64,000 nucleotides of DNA from Rhizobiaceae bacterium (GCA_019635775.1 JAHBYU010000017.1:2501-66500); one strand, 5' to 3'. Positions 1-9,755 are shown, counted from the stretch's first letter. Numbers and translations: made by a program. Notes: generated by a model not told the origin, from the sequence alone.

Positions 1-2
1 CC

Positions 3-1403
3 GCGACTTTCGATGAAAAGAGCGGGCTTTCGGCCGACGAGGTCGAGAAAGTGGTGCGCGAAACAGGCGCGGTCCTCTCCGACGGCGCGGTGCAGGTCGC
101 GGCGCTTCACTATATCGTGCCGGAGCGGTTTGGCGACACATTGGCGAATCAGGCGCTCAACGCTTCCTACGGGGTACGAATCGTTCCCGAGAATGTTTCG
201 GTCGCGCCCAGGACTGATTTCGATGAGCAGGGCGTGGCCTATGCGGAAGACATCATTCCGTTCACAACCGACCGCAAGATCAAGAGCGCGTTCGAGGACG
301 CCGGCTATGCCGGACAGGACGCGATCGACATGGCCGACGCCATTGCCAAACTTCTCAACGCTTCTGCCCTGAAGGCGGGAACCGTCCTGCGGGTCGGCGT
401 GGAAGTGAAAGGCGAGATCGCGAAGGTTGTGCGAACAAGCGTCTACGATCGCCAGACTCACCTGGTGTCGATCGCCCTCGACGACCGCGGTCAGTTCGTG
501 CCGGCCACGGAACCCGAACCCAATCCGGAGTTGCTGACTGCCTTCGAGGAAAATCGCCCGAGGCCGGTGGTTCGCGGCAATCTGCCTTCCATCTATGACG
601 GCATCTACCGCACCGCCTATTCCTACGGGATGTCGAAACGCATGACCAAGCAGCTGATCAAGCTGCTGGCATCCGACGTCGACTTCCAGTCGAGGCTGAA
701 ACCGGCCGACAGCATCGAGGTCCTTTTCTCCCAACCCGATGGCAATGACGAGGTTTCCGACGATTCGGAACTGCTCTACGTCTCGGCGACGTTCGGGGGC
801 AACACGCGCAACCTCTATCGCTTCCAGATGGAAGACGGCTCGTCCGACTATTTCGACGAGGAAGGCCGCAGCGCAAAGCAGTTCCTGCTGCGCAACCCGC
901 TGCCGAACGGCAAGTTCCGTTCCGGCTTCGGCGGCCGACGCCATCCTATCCTCGGCTACACGAAGATGCACACCGGCGTAGACTGGGCAGCGCCGACGGG
1001 TTCGCCAATCCTCGCCGCCGGCAACGGCGTAGTCGAGAAGGCGGGCTGGGCCGGTGGCTATGGCAAGCAGACGATCATCCGTCACGCCAACGGCTACGAA
1101 ACATCCTACAACCACCAGAGCCGAATCGGCGAGGGCATCAAGCCGGGTGCCCGCGTGCGGCAGGGACAGGTGATCGGCTATGTCGGGTCGACCGGCCTCT
1201 CCACCGGCGCACACCTGCACTACGAACTGATCGTCAACAACCGCAAGGTGGATCCGATGCGCGTGCGCCTGCCGGTGGGCAAGGTGCTGAAGAACAAGGA
1301 GCTCGAGGCGTTCAAGCGCGAGCGGACCCGCATCGACGAACTGCTGAAGGACGAGAACGGCGGCAATTCGCTGAAGATGGCGAGCGCCAAAGTCAGCGGC
1401 TGA
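3..1403 (+). CDS. M23 family metallopeptidase, 5' truncated by window edge
   Basis: Peptidoglycan endopeptidase of the LytM/M23 type, which cleaves peptide cross-links in the periplasm. The frame is open from base 3 with no credible start, so the gene begins outside the window and 466 codons are visible. The C-terminal LytM domain carries the zinc ligands: HTGVD at about 969-983 and the HLH triad at about 1212-1220, with glycine-rich strands between. The upstream half looks like the long N-terminal region usual in rhizobial homologues. A strong hairpin terminator follows the stop. The family call is secure. Whether it is an active hydrolase or a divisome activator cannot be told, although the metal ligands are intact. 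Confidence 0.9.
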   Translation, partial: ATFDEKSGLSADEVEKVVRETGAVLSDGAVQVAALHYIVPERFGDTLANQALNASYGVRIVPENVSVAPRTDFDEQGVAYAEDIIPFTTDRKIKSAFEDAGYAGQDAIDMADAIAKLLNASALKAGTVLRVGVEVKGEIAKVVRTSVYDRQTHLVSIALDDRGQFVPATEPEPNPELLTAFEENRPRPVVRGNLPSIYDGIYRTAYSYGMSKRMTKQLIKLLASDVDFQSRLKPADSIEVLFSQPDGNDEVSDDSELLYVSATFGGNTRNLYRFQMEDGSSDYFDEEGRSAKQFLLRNPLPNGKFRSGFGGRRHPILGYTKMHTGVDWAAPTGSPILAAGNGVVEKAGWAGGYGKQTIIRHANGYETSYNHQSRIGEGIKPGARVRQGQVIGYVGSTGLSTGAHLHYELIVNNRKVDPMRVRLPVGKVLKNKELEAFKRERTRIDELLKDENGGNSLKMASAKVSG

Positions 1404-1422
1404 GACGTTCCTTCCTGAAATG

Positions 1423-1447
1423 AAAAGGCGCCAGTGGCGCCTTTTTT
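1423..1447. terminator. Bidirectional intrinsic terminator
   Basis: A perfect 10-bp inverted repeat (AAAAGGCGCC / GGCGCCTTTT) with a 3-nt loop is followed by a T run on the plus strand and, because of the A/T-rich stem ends, also on the minus strand. It sits between the convergent M23 gene and the L,D-transpeptidase gene and probably ends both transcripts. Confidence 0.85.
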
Positions 1448-1484
1448 GATTCGCGGGACCGATTCGCAGCCCCGGCCCGCGGGC

Positions 1485-3023
1485 CTAATCGACAAACTCC
1501 ACCGGCACGCCCGGCTTGACCAGCTTGGCGAGTTCCTGCGCGTCCCAGTTGGTGAGGCGCACGCAGCCGTGGCTTTCCGTCTTGCCGATCTTGGAGGGGT
1601 CCGGCGTGCCGTGGATGCCGTATGTCGGCTTGTCGAGCGCGATCCACACATTGCCGACCGGCCCGTTCGGTCCCGGCGGTATGGTGAGGATCTTGCTGTT
1701 CTCGCCCTGCTTGAAGTTGATGTTCGGATTGTAGGTGTAGTCCGGATCGATCACGACCCGCGAGATATTGTGCGTTCCCGTCGGCGACGGCGTGTCGGTC
1801 GAACCGATGGTCGCGGGATAGGAGACGACGAGCCTGTTGTCGGCGTCATAGGCGAAAACCTGCTTCTTGCCCTTGTCGGCGACGATTCGCGTCACCGCGC
1901 CCGTCGCCGGCTTGCCGACATTGGCGACGCGGATGATCGTTCCCACGCGGCCGAAATTGGCCTGCGGGTTGAGCGCCTTGAGATAGGCCTCGTCCATGTG
2001 GAAGCGCTCGGCGAGCATCTCTGAGACAGACGTATAGCTCATCCTTTCGAGCTTGGCCTTCTCGCCATAGTCGGACGGAACCGAGGCGACGAAGGGACCG
2101 GCCGCGTCGGAGGCGGTGATGGTGTAGTTCATGAAGGGATCGCCGCCCGTTTCGGCAAGCGCCTTCTTGATACCCTCGGCGTCGGTGGATTTCAGATTGT
2201 CCCGGTTGATGGCGCGATAGGCCACGATCGCCTTGTCGACGTTCGAGCCGAACCGCCCGTCGATGACGCCCGGCGAGGCACCACGGCGGTCGAGCAGAAT
2301 CTGGAGCGCGGCGACGTCCTCGCGCGCGCCGAGCTTGAGTGAAGGATCGATAGCGCCCTCGACGATGTTGGGCGTGGATGGCGGCGGCGCTGCGGCGACA
2401 GGCGTTTCCGAATCGTCCGGCACGGTCGCGATCGACGGCGATTCGCCGTAGGACCCAGGCGCGGCGGGGTCTTCGAGAGGCATGCGTTCGATGGAACCGG
2501 GCGCCGGCTCACGCGCGAAAACGTCCGGCGGCGGGTCCTCGGGGAACGCCTCGCGCGGCGGTTCGGGATAGTCGTCGATGCCTTCGGGCAGGCCGCGGCG
2601 CGAATAGTCCTGATAATCGTCGACCGGCGGAGCGGGAATGATGCCGGCGTCGCGCAGCTTGCGCTGGCGAAGGCGCTCCATGTCCTGCGGATCGTCGAGA
2701 TAGTAGCGTTCCTCGCCGCCGTCCCGCATGGCGTCGCGCCGTTCACGCATCTCGTCGCGGCGCAGCCGACGCTCGTTGCGGCGCGGCCGCTCGATGGCGA
2801 TGATCTCGCCCGTATAAGCGTCGCGCACGATGCGCCGGCCATATTCGTCATAATAGATCTCGACATCGCCATACTGGGCGAGGCGGATGCCTTCAGCCGC
2901 GGCCCGCGATTCGGACGACACCTGCTGTCGGGTCTCCTGCTGGCCGGGCGCTATGGCGGCCTGCGCGCCAAAGGCCGCAAAGCCGGCAACAAATGCCGAA
3001 AAAACGAGTATGCCACGCATCAT
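1485..3023 (-). CDS. L,D-transpeptidase (YkuD domain) with peptidoglycan-binding region
   Basis: Forms 3-3 peptidoglycan cross-links or attaches proteins to the wall in the periplasm. The 512-residue product starts with a Sec signal peptide (about residues 1-22, ending AQA). A long charged, Pro-rich stretch follows, then a PG_binding_1-like segment near residues 230-280, a LysM-like segment near 325-370 and the YkuD domain from about 378 to the end. The catalytic motif is visible as IHGT followed by SHGCVRLTN. It is transcribed toward the M23 gene and shares its terminator. Rhizobial genomes encode many YkuD paralogues, so no specific gene name is offered. Confidence 0.92.
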   Translation of the reverse strand: MMRGILVFSAFVAGFAAFGAQAAIAPGQQETRQQVSSESRAAAEGIRLAQYGDVEIYYDEYGRRIVRDAYTGEIIAIERPRRNERRLRRDEMRERRDAMRDGGEERYYLDDPQDMERLRQRKLRDAGIIPAPPVDDYQDYSRRGLPEGIDDYPEPPREAFPEDPPPDVFAREPAPGSIERMPLEDPAAPGSYGESPSIATVPDDSETPVAAAPPPSTPNIVEGAIDPSLKLGAREDVAALQILLDRRGASPGVIDGRFGSNVDKAIVAYRAINRDNLKSTDAEGIKKALAETGGDPFMNYTITASDAAGPFVASVPSDYGEKAKLERMSYTSVSEMLAERFHMDEAYLKALNPQANFGRVGTIIRVANVGKPATGAVTRIVADKGKKQVFAYDADNRLVVSYPATIGSTDTPSPTGTHNISRVVIDPDYTYNPNINFKQGENSKILTIPPGPNGPVGNVWIALDKPTYGIHGTPDPSKIGKTESHGCVRLTNWDAQELAKLVKPGVPVEFVD

Positions 3024-3199
3024 TCAGGTCTTCTCCGTCCATCATCCGCCCGCATCCGGCAGCCCACCCCTCCTACACCCCGAAGCTGGCTCTAACGTGG
3101 ATTCGAGGCTAACGGTTGCAACATGAACGGGGCATGAAGATGGCCGATATCCGGCTCCTCGACCCCCTCTCCTTCCCGGGGACGATGACCGGACGCGGA

Positions 3200-3649
3200 T
3201 CACTGCTTCACGCTTTCGCCGGTAGCCGCGGACTGAATCACCGACTTGAGGAACTTCCGGTCCTCCGCGCTCAGCCCATCGAGGAAGGCGGCGACCGCTT
3301 CGGCCATAGCCGGAATCTGGCTGACGACTTCGTCAAGGAGTTGCTCGACCATGAGGCAGCAGAAGGTTGCCATCCGGGCCGCCTCGACCAAGGTCTCGTC
3401 GGCCAACCCACCACCGCAGGAAAGCGGCTCCGGCCCGTCGGTCGAGACATGGCATCGGCCCGTCTGCTGGCAGGCGCGCCTCTGGCAACGTGCGGGCGCG
3501 CCGTTGGCGGTTGATGCAAAATGCAACGCCGGCTGCCAGACCATGCCAGAAACCCAGTTCCGGAAGACGGCCGCCGAGAATGCGCGTCGCGCGCGGGATT
3601 CGCGTTGGGCCTGGATGGTGTCGCGGGGACGCGTTTTCGAAGGGGCCAT
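3200..3649 (-). CDS. Cysteine-rich hypothetical protein
   Basis: A 149-residue product of unknown function. Support for coding comes from a good ribosome-binding site (AAAGGA, 8-9 nt before the ATG) and from a coherent C-terminal half rich in hydrophobic and acidic residues ending in a helix-like segment (LSAEDRKFLKSVI). The N-terminal third is basic. The middle holds a cysteine/histidine cluster (CQRRAC, then GRCHV, then LSCGGG) that could bind a metal. No signal peptide or membrane segment is seen. It stands alone between the L,D-transpeptidase gene and the LysR region. Small Cys-rich proteins of this sort occur in Rhizobiales, but I cannot assign a family. Confidence 0.6.
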   Translation of the reverse strand: MAPSKTRPRDTIQAQRESRARRAFSAAVFRNWVSGMVWQPALHFASTANGAPARCQRRACQQTGRCHVSTDGPEPLSCGGGLADETLVEAARMATFCCLMVEQLLDEVVSQIPAMAEAVAAFLDGLSAEDRKFLKSVIQSAATGESVKQ

Positions 3650-4115
3650 GAACCTGTCCTTTCTGGTGTGGCGAGCCGGCCGGCGAAAAGACGCGCGAAA
3701 GCGACTTCCCGCCGAAAACGGCCGGGAAAGCGAATGGTCGGGAAGCGGGGCACGAGGCCTTGCCTCTCATTTTTATATTTACTTGGCCGGTTTCCCTTGC
3801 CCCGTCGACGCTTTCACCCCGAAGAGCGTGGGGTGGACTTGGCATTTGCGCCTCCACCGCTGACCCTCAAGGGGGCACGGGTCCTGGTGATCGACTCACT
3901 AAACTGCGCCACCGTCAGCGCAGCCGACCCGTACGTCGCCGCCCTTCCTGATACCCGGTGCGCACCAGGTTCCCGCAAGAGCGATGCAACGGAGTATGCG
4001 GGAACAGGGAAAGGCGTGGACAAAACGCACGCGGATTTTTGACGGGGCAAGCGCCAAGCGGTTGAGAGGGCTGGGAGATTTTTCCGGCGGTGGCGTTTGT
4101 GGCGCGCAAATGGAC
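3650..4115. other. 466-bp stretch with no gene recognised
   Basis: This lies upstream of the Cys-rich gene and downstream of the LysR gene. It contains a short AT-rich patch near 3768-3782 in otherwise GC-rich DNA. Frames are open on both strands but none shows a ribosome-binding site or a recognisable product. The part nearest 3650 presumably carries the promoter of the Cys-rich gene. Confidence 0.4.
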
Positions 4116-5063
4116 TCACGGTTTGCGAGGGTGAGCAGGTTGCGGAGCGCTGCTCTGGGCCGAGGCCGCAGAAGAAGCAAACTCACGTGCTGCCTGAACA
4201 AATGCCGTGAAGGCGGCGGGCGGGTTCTTTCGGCCAGGATAGTACAGCGCAAGCGGCGGCAGGATGGGCGTCCAATCCGCCAAAACCTGAACCAGCCTAC
4301 CGGCGGCGATGTCCTCCCGGACATCCGCTTCCATGATGTAGCCGAGACCGACGCCATTTTGTGCAGCAATCCGGACAAGGCTCGGCTCATCCAGGGTGAG
4401 CGAACCCTGCACGTCGATCTGAACAGCGTCTCCGTCTTTCTCGAAGCGCCATCGCAACAGGGCGTTGTTCGGAAGGCGGGCGCGCAGGCAGCGGAAGCGA
4501 TAAAGGTCGGTAGGCACGTGAGGTCTGCCGTGCCTGGCCAGAAACTCCGGTGACGCCACGACGGCGTTCTGACGATGCAGTCCGAGCGACAAGGCGATCA
4601 TGTCGATCGGCACGAGGTCGGCTGGCCTCAGACCCATGTCGAAGCCAGCGGCGACGATGTCAACGAGCTTTCCTTCTGTCACCAGATCGATGTGAACCTG
4701 CGGGTAGCGCCGCAGGAACGGAAGAATGAGGGGCGCCAACACCTCGCGCGCCGCCGACGCAAATGCGTTGATGCGGAGTGTGCCGGTCGGTGTTTCCTGA
4801 AGCGCCTGCGCAGCCAGCATCGCATCGTGGATATCCGTCATGGCCGGCCCGACCCGTTCAACGAAGGTCCTTCCTGCGTCTGTAAGGGATACGCTGCGTG
4901 TCGTCCGATTGAAGAGCCGGATGCCCAAGCGCTGCTCCAACTTGGCGATGGCATTGCTCAGGGCGGTCGTGGACATGCCCAGATCGAGTGCCGCGGCGCG
5001 AAACGAGCCGTGGCGCGCGATGCCAAGAACGGCGTCGATGTCAGAAAGAAAATCTCGTGTCAC
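4116..5063 (-). CDS. LysR-family transcriptional regulator
   Basis: DNA-binding regulator of 315 residues. The N-terminal winged helix-turn-helix (about residues 5-65) includes the family signature [18 protein letters not shown] and then [13 protein letters not shown]. An effector-binding domain occupies residues 90-300. The gene is divergent from the NTF2-like/SDR pair with 134 bp between start codons, which is the usual arrangement when a LysR protein controls its neighbour. The inducer is unknown. The sequence resembles the large group of LysR proteins with an LTTR_2-type effector domain that often sit beside short-chain dehydrogenases. Confidence 0.93.
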   Translation of the reverse strand: MTRDFLSDIDAVLGIARHGSFRAAALDLGMSTTALSNAIAKLEQRLGIRLFNRTTRSVSLTDAGRTFVERVGPAMTDIHDAMLAAQALQETPTGTLRINAFASAAREVLAPLILPFLRRYPQVHIDLVTEGKLVDIVAAGFDMGLRPADLVPIDMIALSLGLHRQNAVVASPEFLARHGRPHVPTDLYRFRCLRARLPNNALLRWRFEKDGDAVQIDVQGSLTLDEPSLVRIAAQNGVGLGYIMEADVREDIAAGRLVQVLADWTPILPPLALYYPGRKNPPAAFTAFVQAAREFASSAASAQSSAPQPAHPRKP

Positions 5064-5197
5064 TGTCCCGATTTTCGCAATTCTTCATGCCTGTTTATCC
5101 CAGTTATCAGGTCGGTCGTCGAGGCTTAGATCAGCCTTGCCGGCCGTCACAGAGGCTGGGCCAAGGGAGAAGGCCTTGTGAAACACAGGAGATCCAA
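5064..5197. promoter_or_regulatory. Divergent LysR control region
   Basis: This 134-bp intergenic region separates the LysR gene from the NTF2-like gene and must hold both promoters. A short direct repeat TTATC occurs at 5095-5099 and 5104-5108 and is a possible part of a regulator site. No perfect T-N11-A palindrome stands out. The assignment rests mainly on position. Confidence 0.4.
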
Positions 5198-5530
5198 ATG
5201 ACGATCAATTTGCCACCGAGCATTCAAGCCTATTTCGACGCCGACAATGCCCGCAGCCCCGATGCAGTCGCCGCTGCCTTCACTGACGATGCAGTCGTGC
5301 GGGACGCGGGCGAAACCCACACCAGCCGGAAAGCCATCCGGGCCTGGAAAGTCGAAACCGACCGGAAGTACTCGCACACCCTGAGCGAGCCGTTTTTCAT
5401 CACCACCGAAGACGGAAGGGTCCATGTGACGGCGCACGTGTCCGGCGACTTCCCCGGAAGCCCCGTCGATCTGCGGTACTTCTTCGTTCTCAAGGGCGAC
5501 AAGATCGCCGATCTGGAGATCACGGTATGA
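5198..5530 (+). CDS. NTF2-like / SnoaL-like nuclear transport factor 2 family protein
   Basis: A 110-residue protein with the NTF2-like cone fold typical of SnoaL-type proteins. The helix [23 protein letters not shown] is followed by strands ending in [14 protein letters not shown]. The frame is open further upstream, but the ATG at 5198 has a good Shine-Dalgarno sequence (ACAGGAG) and fits the family's length. The stop overlaps the start of the following SDR gene (ATGA), implying translational coupling. Members act as small-molecule isomerases/cyclases or as accessory proteins to dehydrogenases; which applies here is unknown. Confidence 0.85.
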   Translation: MTINLPPSIQAYFDADNARSPDAVAAAFTDDAVVRDAGETHTSRKAIRAWKVETDRKYSHTLSEPFFITTEDGRVHVTAHVSGDFPGSPVDLRYFFVLKGDKIADLEITV

Positions 5531-6306
5531 ACCAGTTCCTGACTCTTGAGGGCCGCCGTGCCCTGATCACCGGCGGCACAATGGGAGCCGGCGCAGCGAC
5601 AGTATCGCTTTTCCAGGAGCTTGGCGCACGCGTGTTGACCACCGCGCGGACCAAGCCCGCAGACTTTGCTGGCGCTGCATTCGCAGCGGCAGATCTTACC
5701 ACCGGGGATGGTATTGAAACGGTCGTGGAGGCAGTCCAGCGGGAACTCGGCGGGCTCGATATTCTCGTCAATGTCCTGGGCGGCTCGTCCGCGCCCTCTG
5801 GTGGTTTCGCCGCGCTTGACGATAGAGAATGGGACAAGGAGTTCGGCTTGAACTTTTTCCCGGCCGTCAGGCTGGATCGTGCGCTGATCCCCGGCATGCT
5901 GGCTCAGGGCAAAGGCGTCGTCATTCACGTGACGTCAATCCAGGGTCGAATGCCGCTGCCCCAAGCCACGACCGGCTACGCGTCTGCCAAGGCGGCGCTT
6001 AACACCTACAGCAAGAGCCTTTCCAAGGAGGTCTCGCCGAAAGGCGTCCGCGTCGTGCGGGTCTCGCCTGGCTGGATCGCTGATCCGGGGAAGAATGGTC
6101 TGGCGCTGCGCATCGCCGAACAGGCCGGGATCGGTTACGAGGATGCGGTACAGGTAATCATGGACACACTCGGCGGCATACCGCTCGGACGCCCCGCTGC
6201 TCCTGGGGAGGTTGCCGACCTGATCGCGTTCCTGGCTTCCGACCGAGCGTCGTCCATCACCGGCACAGAGCATGTGATCGACGGCGGCACTGTCCCGACC
6301 GCCTGA
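5527..6306 (+). CDS. SDR family oxidoreductase
   Basis: A 259-residue classical short-chain dehydrogenase/reductase. The NAD(P)-binding motif reads TGGTMGAG near residue 16, the active-site Ser lies in VTSIQG, and the YASAK motif supplies Tyr and Lys near residue 155. The C-terminus ends in the usual [11 protein letters not shown]. It overlaps the NTF2-like gene by 4 bp, so the two are co-translated and are probably under the divergent LysR regulator. The substrate cannot be read from sequence. Confidence 0.93.
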   Translation: MNQFLTLEGRRALITGGTMGAGAATVSLFQELGARVLTTARTKPADFAGAAFAAADLTTGDGIETVVEAVQRELGGLDILVNVLGGSSAPSGGFAALDDREWDKEFGLNFFPAVRLDRALIPGMLAQGKGVVIHVTSIQGRMPLPQATTGYASAKAALNTYSKSLSKEVSPKGVRVVRVSPGWIADPGKNGLALRIAEQAGIGYEDAVQVIMDTLGGIPLGRPAAPGEVADLIAFLASDRASSITGTEHVIDGGTVPTA

Positions 6307-6396
6307 CGGTCGGTCGGGATGAGTGGCAGCTTTCCGGACTGTCCCGTCGTTCGCGAACGACCCGCATTCGGGTCGGAGGCGGACCAGACCGAAAGA

Positions 6397-6933
6397 TCAG
6401 CCGGGGGTCTGTTCCGCGAGACATTTGCGCCCCGCCGCCATGGCCTTGTAGGTTCCCTTGAGATCGATGACGAAGGCGCCCGCGGTCTCAGGGAAAACCG
6501 TCATCGTGTACTGCTTGGCCACGGCGCGCTTGAACGCGGGATCGTCGGTAAGGATATAGCCCCCGGAATATCCGCCTTTCAGCTGGCCGGTCGTGGTCGT
6601 CACCACGCCGGCATAGAGCTTGCCGCCGATTTCGACGAAGATTTCACTGGCTCCGTTCTGGATGCCGATATCCAGCGTCGTGAACACTCCGAGATATCCG
6701 ACCGCCTCGTCCTGGTCGACGCCCATCTGAACCGACGCCGGGCCGAACGAACTGACGATCAGGCAATCGCCGCGCGTCTTGTTCGCATAGACGGTCCAGC
6801 CCTCGATGTCGGGCCCATATCTGACGAGCTTGTCGGTGGCGAGCGGCAGCGGGCTCTGTTGCTGCGCGAAAACCGCGGTGGCGCAGGAAAGCGACACTGA
6901 AACCACCGCTGCGAATTTCAAAAGACCGTGCAT
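6397..6933 (-). CDS. Secreted hypothetical protein
   Basis: A 178-residue product with a clear Sec signal peptide (MHGLLKFAAVVSVSLSCATAVFAQ). The mature part looks like a soluble periplasmic protein of the invasion-associated locus B (IalB)-like kind: a WTVY strand early on, a single CLIVSS motif, a later KCLAEQ cysteine and repeated aliphatic strands. The IalB comparison is tentative. The start at 6933 has GGAGG at a good distance; the longer open frame upstream has no such support. It is convergent with the SDR gene. Confidence 0.75.
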   Translation of the reverse strand: MHGLLKFAAVVSVSLSCATAVFAQQQSPLPLATDKLVRYGPDIEGWTVYANKTRGDCLIVSSFGPASVQMGVDQDEAVGYLGVFTTLDIGIQNGASEIFVEIGGKLYAGVVTTTTGQLKGGYSGGYILTDDPAFKRAVAKQYTMTVFPETAGAFVIDLKGTYKAMAAGRKCLAEQTPG

Positions 6934-6990
6934 CCGAATCCCTCCGTCATCGCCTGTTGCAGAGGCGAGCGCCCGACCTTGCATCGGAAG

Positions 6991-7023
6991 GCGAGCGGGC
7001 GGGAGTAACTTACGGTAAAGCGG
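6991..7023. repeat. Left copy of imperfect 33-bp direct repeat
   Basis: Matches 11562-11594 at 26 of 33 positions by eye, including the core TTACGGT. This copy contains the near-palindrome TTACGGTAA at 7010-7018. It lies just before the outer-membrane protein/porin/sulfatase block. Confidence 0.45.
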
Positions 7024-7219
7024 CGCGTGCGCGTGACCCTCGGGCGCCCCCGTCTGATGGGGGAGAGGACGAGCCCTTGGCCACGGTTGCGCCGCGTCCA
7101 GATTGTCCGTCGAGGATTGATCCACATCAAGTGATATCGTGCGGCAGTGTGCTGTGTTAGCTTCAGCTAAAAAGTGCGCATCGGGCTGCGGCACTTCGGC
7201 GATGAGACCCGGGCACAGA

Positions 7220-8191
7220 ATGACCCGGACCGTTTCGTCCATCTTTGCGGTCGCGATGGCAGGTACGGCTCTGCTGGCCGCACCCGCTCAGGCGGTCGAG
7301 GGTGGATTAAGCTTCTATCTTCTTGGATCCAAGACCACGATGGGCGGCTACATGCCGCCCCCCGGCATGTACGGCGCAGTGCAGAACTATGTGTATTCCG
7401 GCAGCGCGGACATCGATTTCGAAACCAGCGGCGTGGAGCTTTCAGGCGGCGTGGACGCCGACGCCTATATCGTGCTGCCGACGGCGCTTGGTGTATTCGA
7501 CACCGATATCTTCGGCGCCGATCTCGCCTTCTCCCTCACCACACCTTTCGGTGGCAAGAAGGTCGATGTCGGCATCCTGACCGGGCTGACCGGCGTCGAG
7601 CTCAATGCCCAGCGCGACAATTTCGCGTTCGGCGACCCGGTCTTCGGGGCCTCGCTTGGGTGGCATGAAGGCAATCTGCACTACACGCTCGGGTCGCTGC
7701 TCAACATCCCGATCGGGCAGTGGGAACTCGGCAACCCCGTCAACATCGGCTTCAACCGCTGGGCAATCGATACCACCGGCGCGGTCACCTATCTCAACCC
7801 CCAGACCGGCGTCGAGCTGTCTGCCGCGGCGGGCATCACGTACAACTTCGAGAACCCGGATACCGACTACCAGTCCGGCACGGAAATCCATGCAGAAGCG
7901 GCGGCGATGATGCATTTTTCGCCGTCATTCAGCCTGGGCGTGAACGGCTATGCGTACAAGCAGATCACCGGCGACAGCGGTCCGGGCGCCGTGCTGGGCG
8001 ACTTCAAAGGCCAGGTCGTGGCGCTTGGCCCGGCGCTGGACTACACCTTCCATGTGGGCAAGACGCCCGTCGTGACCAACCTGCGATACTTCTACGAGTT
8101 CAACGTGGAGAATCGAATGCAGGGCCACGTCGGCTTCTTCAACGTGGTTATTCCGTTGGGCGGGCAGGCGCCTCAGGCATCGCAACACTAA
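7220..8191 (+). CDS. Outer-membrane protein of the phenol-degradation MetA/SphA type
   Basis: A 323-residue beta-barrel protein resembling COG4313 (protein involved in meta-pathway of phenol degradation; SphA family). The signal peptide MTRTVSSIFAVAMAGTALLAAPAQA is followed by repeated amphipathic strands, the family phrase EGGLSFYLLGSKT, and a C-terminus in which strands alternate to the end. An in-frame ATG at 7202 would add six residues; neither start has a strong ribosome-binding site, so the choice rests on the signal peptide. It may move hydrophobic substrates across the outer membrane. It precedes a porin and a sulfatase on the same strand. Confidence 0.82.
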   Translation: MTRTVSSIFAVAMAGTALLAAPAQAVEGGLSFYLLGSKTTMGGYMPPPGMYGAVQNYVYSGSADIDFETSGVELSGGVDADAYIVLPTALGVFDTDIFGADLAFSLTTPFGGKKVDVGILTGLTGVELNAQRDNFAFGDPVFGASLGWHEGNLHYTLGSLLNIPIGQWELGNPVNIGFNRWAIDTTGAVTYLNPQTGVELSAAAGITYNFENPDTDYQSGTEIHAEAAAMMHFSPSFSLGVNGYAYKQITGDSGPGAVLGDFKGQVVALGPALDYTFHVGKTPVVTNLRYFYEFNVENRMQGHVGFFNVVIPLGGQAPQASQH

Positions 8192-8297
8192 ACAGACCCC
8201 AAGCGCCCCCGCGATCTTTGAGAATCACTCGGCGCGCTTGAGATGTTTCGCAGCATGGAAGTGTTTTTGTGATTTGTTGACGGTGCAACACATAAAA

Positions 8298-9593
8298 ATG
8301 CGACTCATCGAAGTGCAGCTTGCGGCCCTGTTGTCTGCCTTCATCTCTGGTCCGTTGTCTGCGGAAGAAGGACAAACAGGCGGTGAAGCCACTGCCAATG
8401 CTGATGCACACCCGCCAGCCAGTTGGTTGGAACGTGATACGCTCACCGGCGATTGGGGCGGCCTGCGGACTCGGTTGAAAGAACATGGCATCACACTCGC
8501 CCCTCGACTGACACAATTCTATCAGGGGATGACTGCCGGCGACGGTGATCACGATTTCAAATATGGCGGCAAGGTTGACGTCCTGCTCAATGCCGACCTC
8601 AGCAAGCTGGGTTTTTGGGATGGTCTCTCGTTAACCGTCCACGGCGAGTATAACTATGGCAGGAGCGTCAACGGGCTTGGGGGTGTGGTGTCCCCGCCCA
8701 ATACGGCGCTGCTTTTTCCAGGGTTGGAGGGCGCTGACTCCTTTGATCTGTCGAGCTTCTATTTTCAGCAGAAGTTTGACAACTCCGTCACCCTGCTTGT
8801 CGGCAAGATCAACATGATCGATCTCGCCGGCATGAAGCCGTTCAGTGGCGGTTCCGGCATCAACTCTTTCTGGAACCTTACCTTCGCCGCTCCTCCCAGC
8901 GGCGCTGTCCCGCCCTATCTCTTCGGTGCCTTGATGAGCGTGCGAACTGAGCGCGCCACTTTCGGCTTGTGGGTCTATGATCCCGTCAGCGTGGTCAACA
9001 AGTCAGGTTTCGAAGAGCCCTTCGCCGACGGAGTCTCCGTCCGTGGGAGCGTTGATTTCCCCGTTACCATCGGTGGTCTCAGCGGGCGTCAAGGGTTCTC
9101 CGCCTTGTACAGTACCCAGGACGGCACCGACCTGAGCGACACCGGCGACATCCTCCTGCCACCATTTCCTCCAGGTGATCCTGGCATCAAGGATGGTCGT
9201 TACCACTTCTCCTATTCGTTCGACCAAGCTCTCTATCGGGTGAGCGAAAATTCCAAGGAAGGCTTCGGGATTTTTGGCCAGTTCGGCATCTCGGACGGCA
9301 ATCCCAACAAGCTGTACTGGTCGGCCCTCGTGGGCATAGGCGGCACTGGATTATTGATACCGGGCCGGAGCGAGGACAACTGGGGAGTCGCTTATTACTA
9401 CAATACGCCGAGCCGGGATTTGAAGGATGCCCTTCCCCTTCTGAAGATCAGTGACGAACAGGGGGTGGAAGCTTTCTACAACTTCGAAGTGACACCGTGG
9501 CACACGGTGGGTGCGGACGTGCAGGTTATCAATCCAAGTCTAGGACAAGACACCGATATTTTCCTCGGGCTCCGTTCCGTCACAAGGTTCTGA
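8298..9593 (+). CDS. Carbohydrate porin, OprB family
   Basis: A 431-residue outer-membrane porin. The N-terminus has a signal peptide (LLSAFISGPLSAEE), then the hallmark opening of OprB proteins, WLERDTLTGDWGGLRTRL, and many beta strands. The C-terminus ends with a terminal Phe (SVTRF), as expected for BAM-inserted barrels. The ATG at 8298 gives the normal signal peptide, whereas the open frame extends 20 codons further upstream. G+C is visibly lower than in neighbouring genes, suggesting transfer. The OprB name implies sugar selectivity, but substrates vary widely. Confidence 0.87.
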   Translation: MRLIEVQLAALLSAFISGPLSAEEGQTGGEATANADAHPPASWLERDTLTGDWGGLRTRLKEHGITLAPRLTQFYQGMTAGDGDHDFKYGGKVDVLLNADLSKLGFWDGLSLTVHGEYNYGRSVNGLGGVVSPPNTALLFPGLEGADSFDLSSFYFQQKFDNSVTLLVGKINMIDLAGMKPFSGGSGINSFWNLTFAAPPSGAVPPYLFGALMSVRTERATFGLWVYDPVSVVNKSGFEEPFADGVSVRGSVDFPVTIGGLSGRQGFSALYSTQDGTDLSDTGDILLPPFPPGDPGIKDGRYHFSYSFDQALYRVSENSKEGFGIFGQFGISDGNPNKLYWSALVGIGGTGLLIPGRSEDNWGVAYYYNTPSRDLKDALPLLKISDEQGVEAFYNFEVTPWHTVGADVQVINPSLGQDTDIFLGLRSVTRF

Positions 9594-9755
9594 AGTCACA
9601 GAAAGATCAGAAGTGAAGCTGAGATATCGGTAGCGCTCATTGATCGCGGCTCGACCGGACATCACCAAGCGATCATGTGGCCAAGTCCCGCCCGCCACGC
9701 TTGGCGTCCGGCTGGGGTCCTTTCTGGTAGGCATTTGAAATGAGGGAGAGATGAT

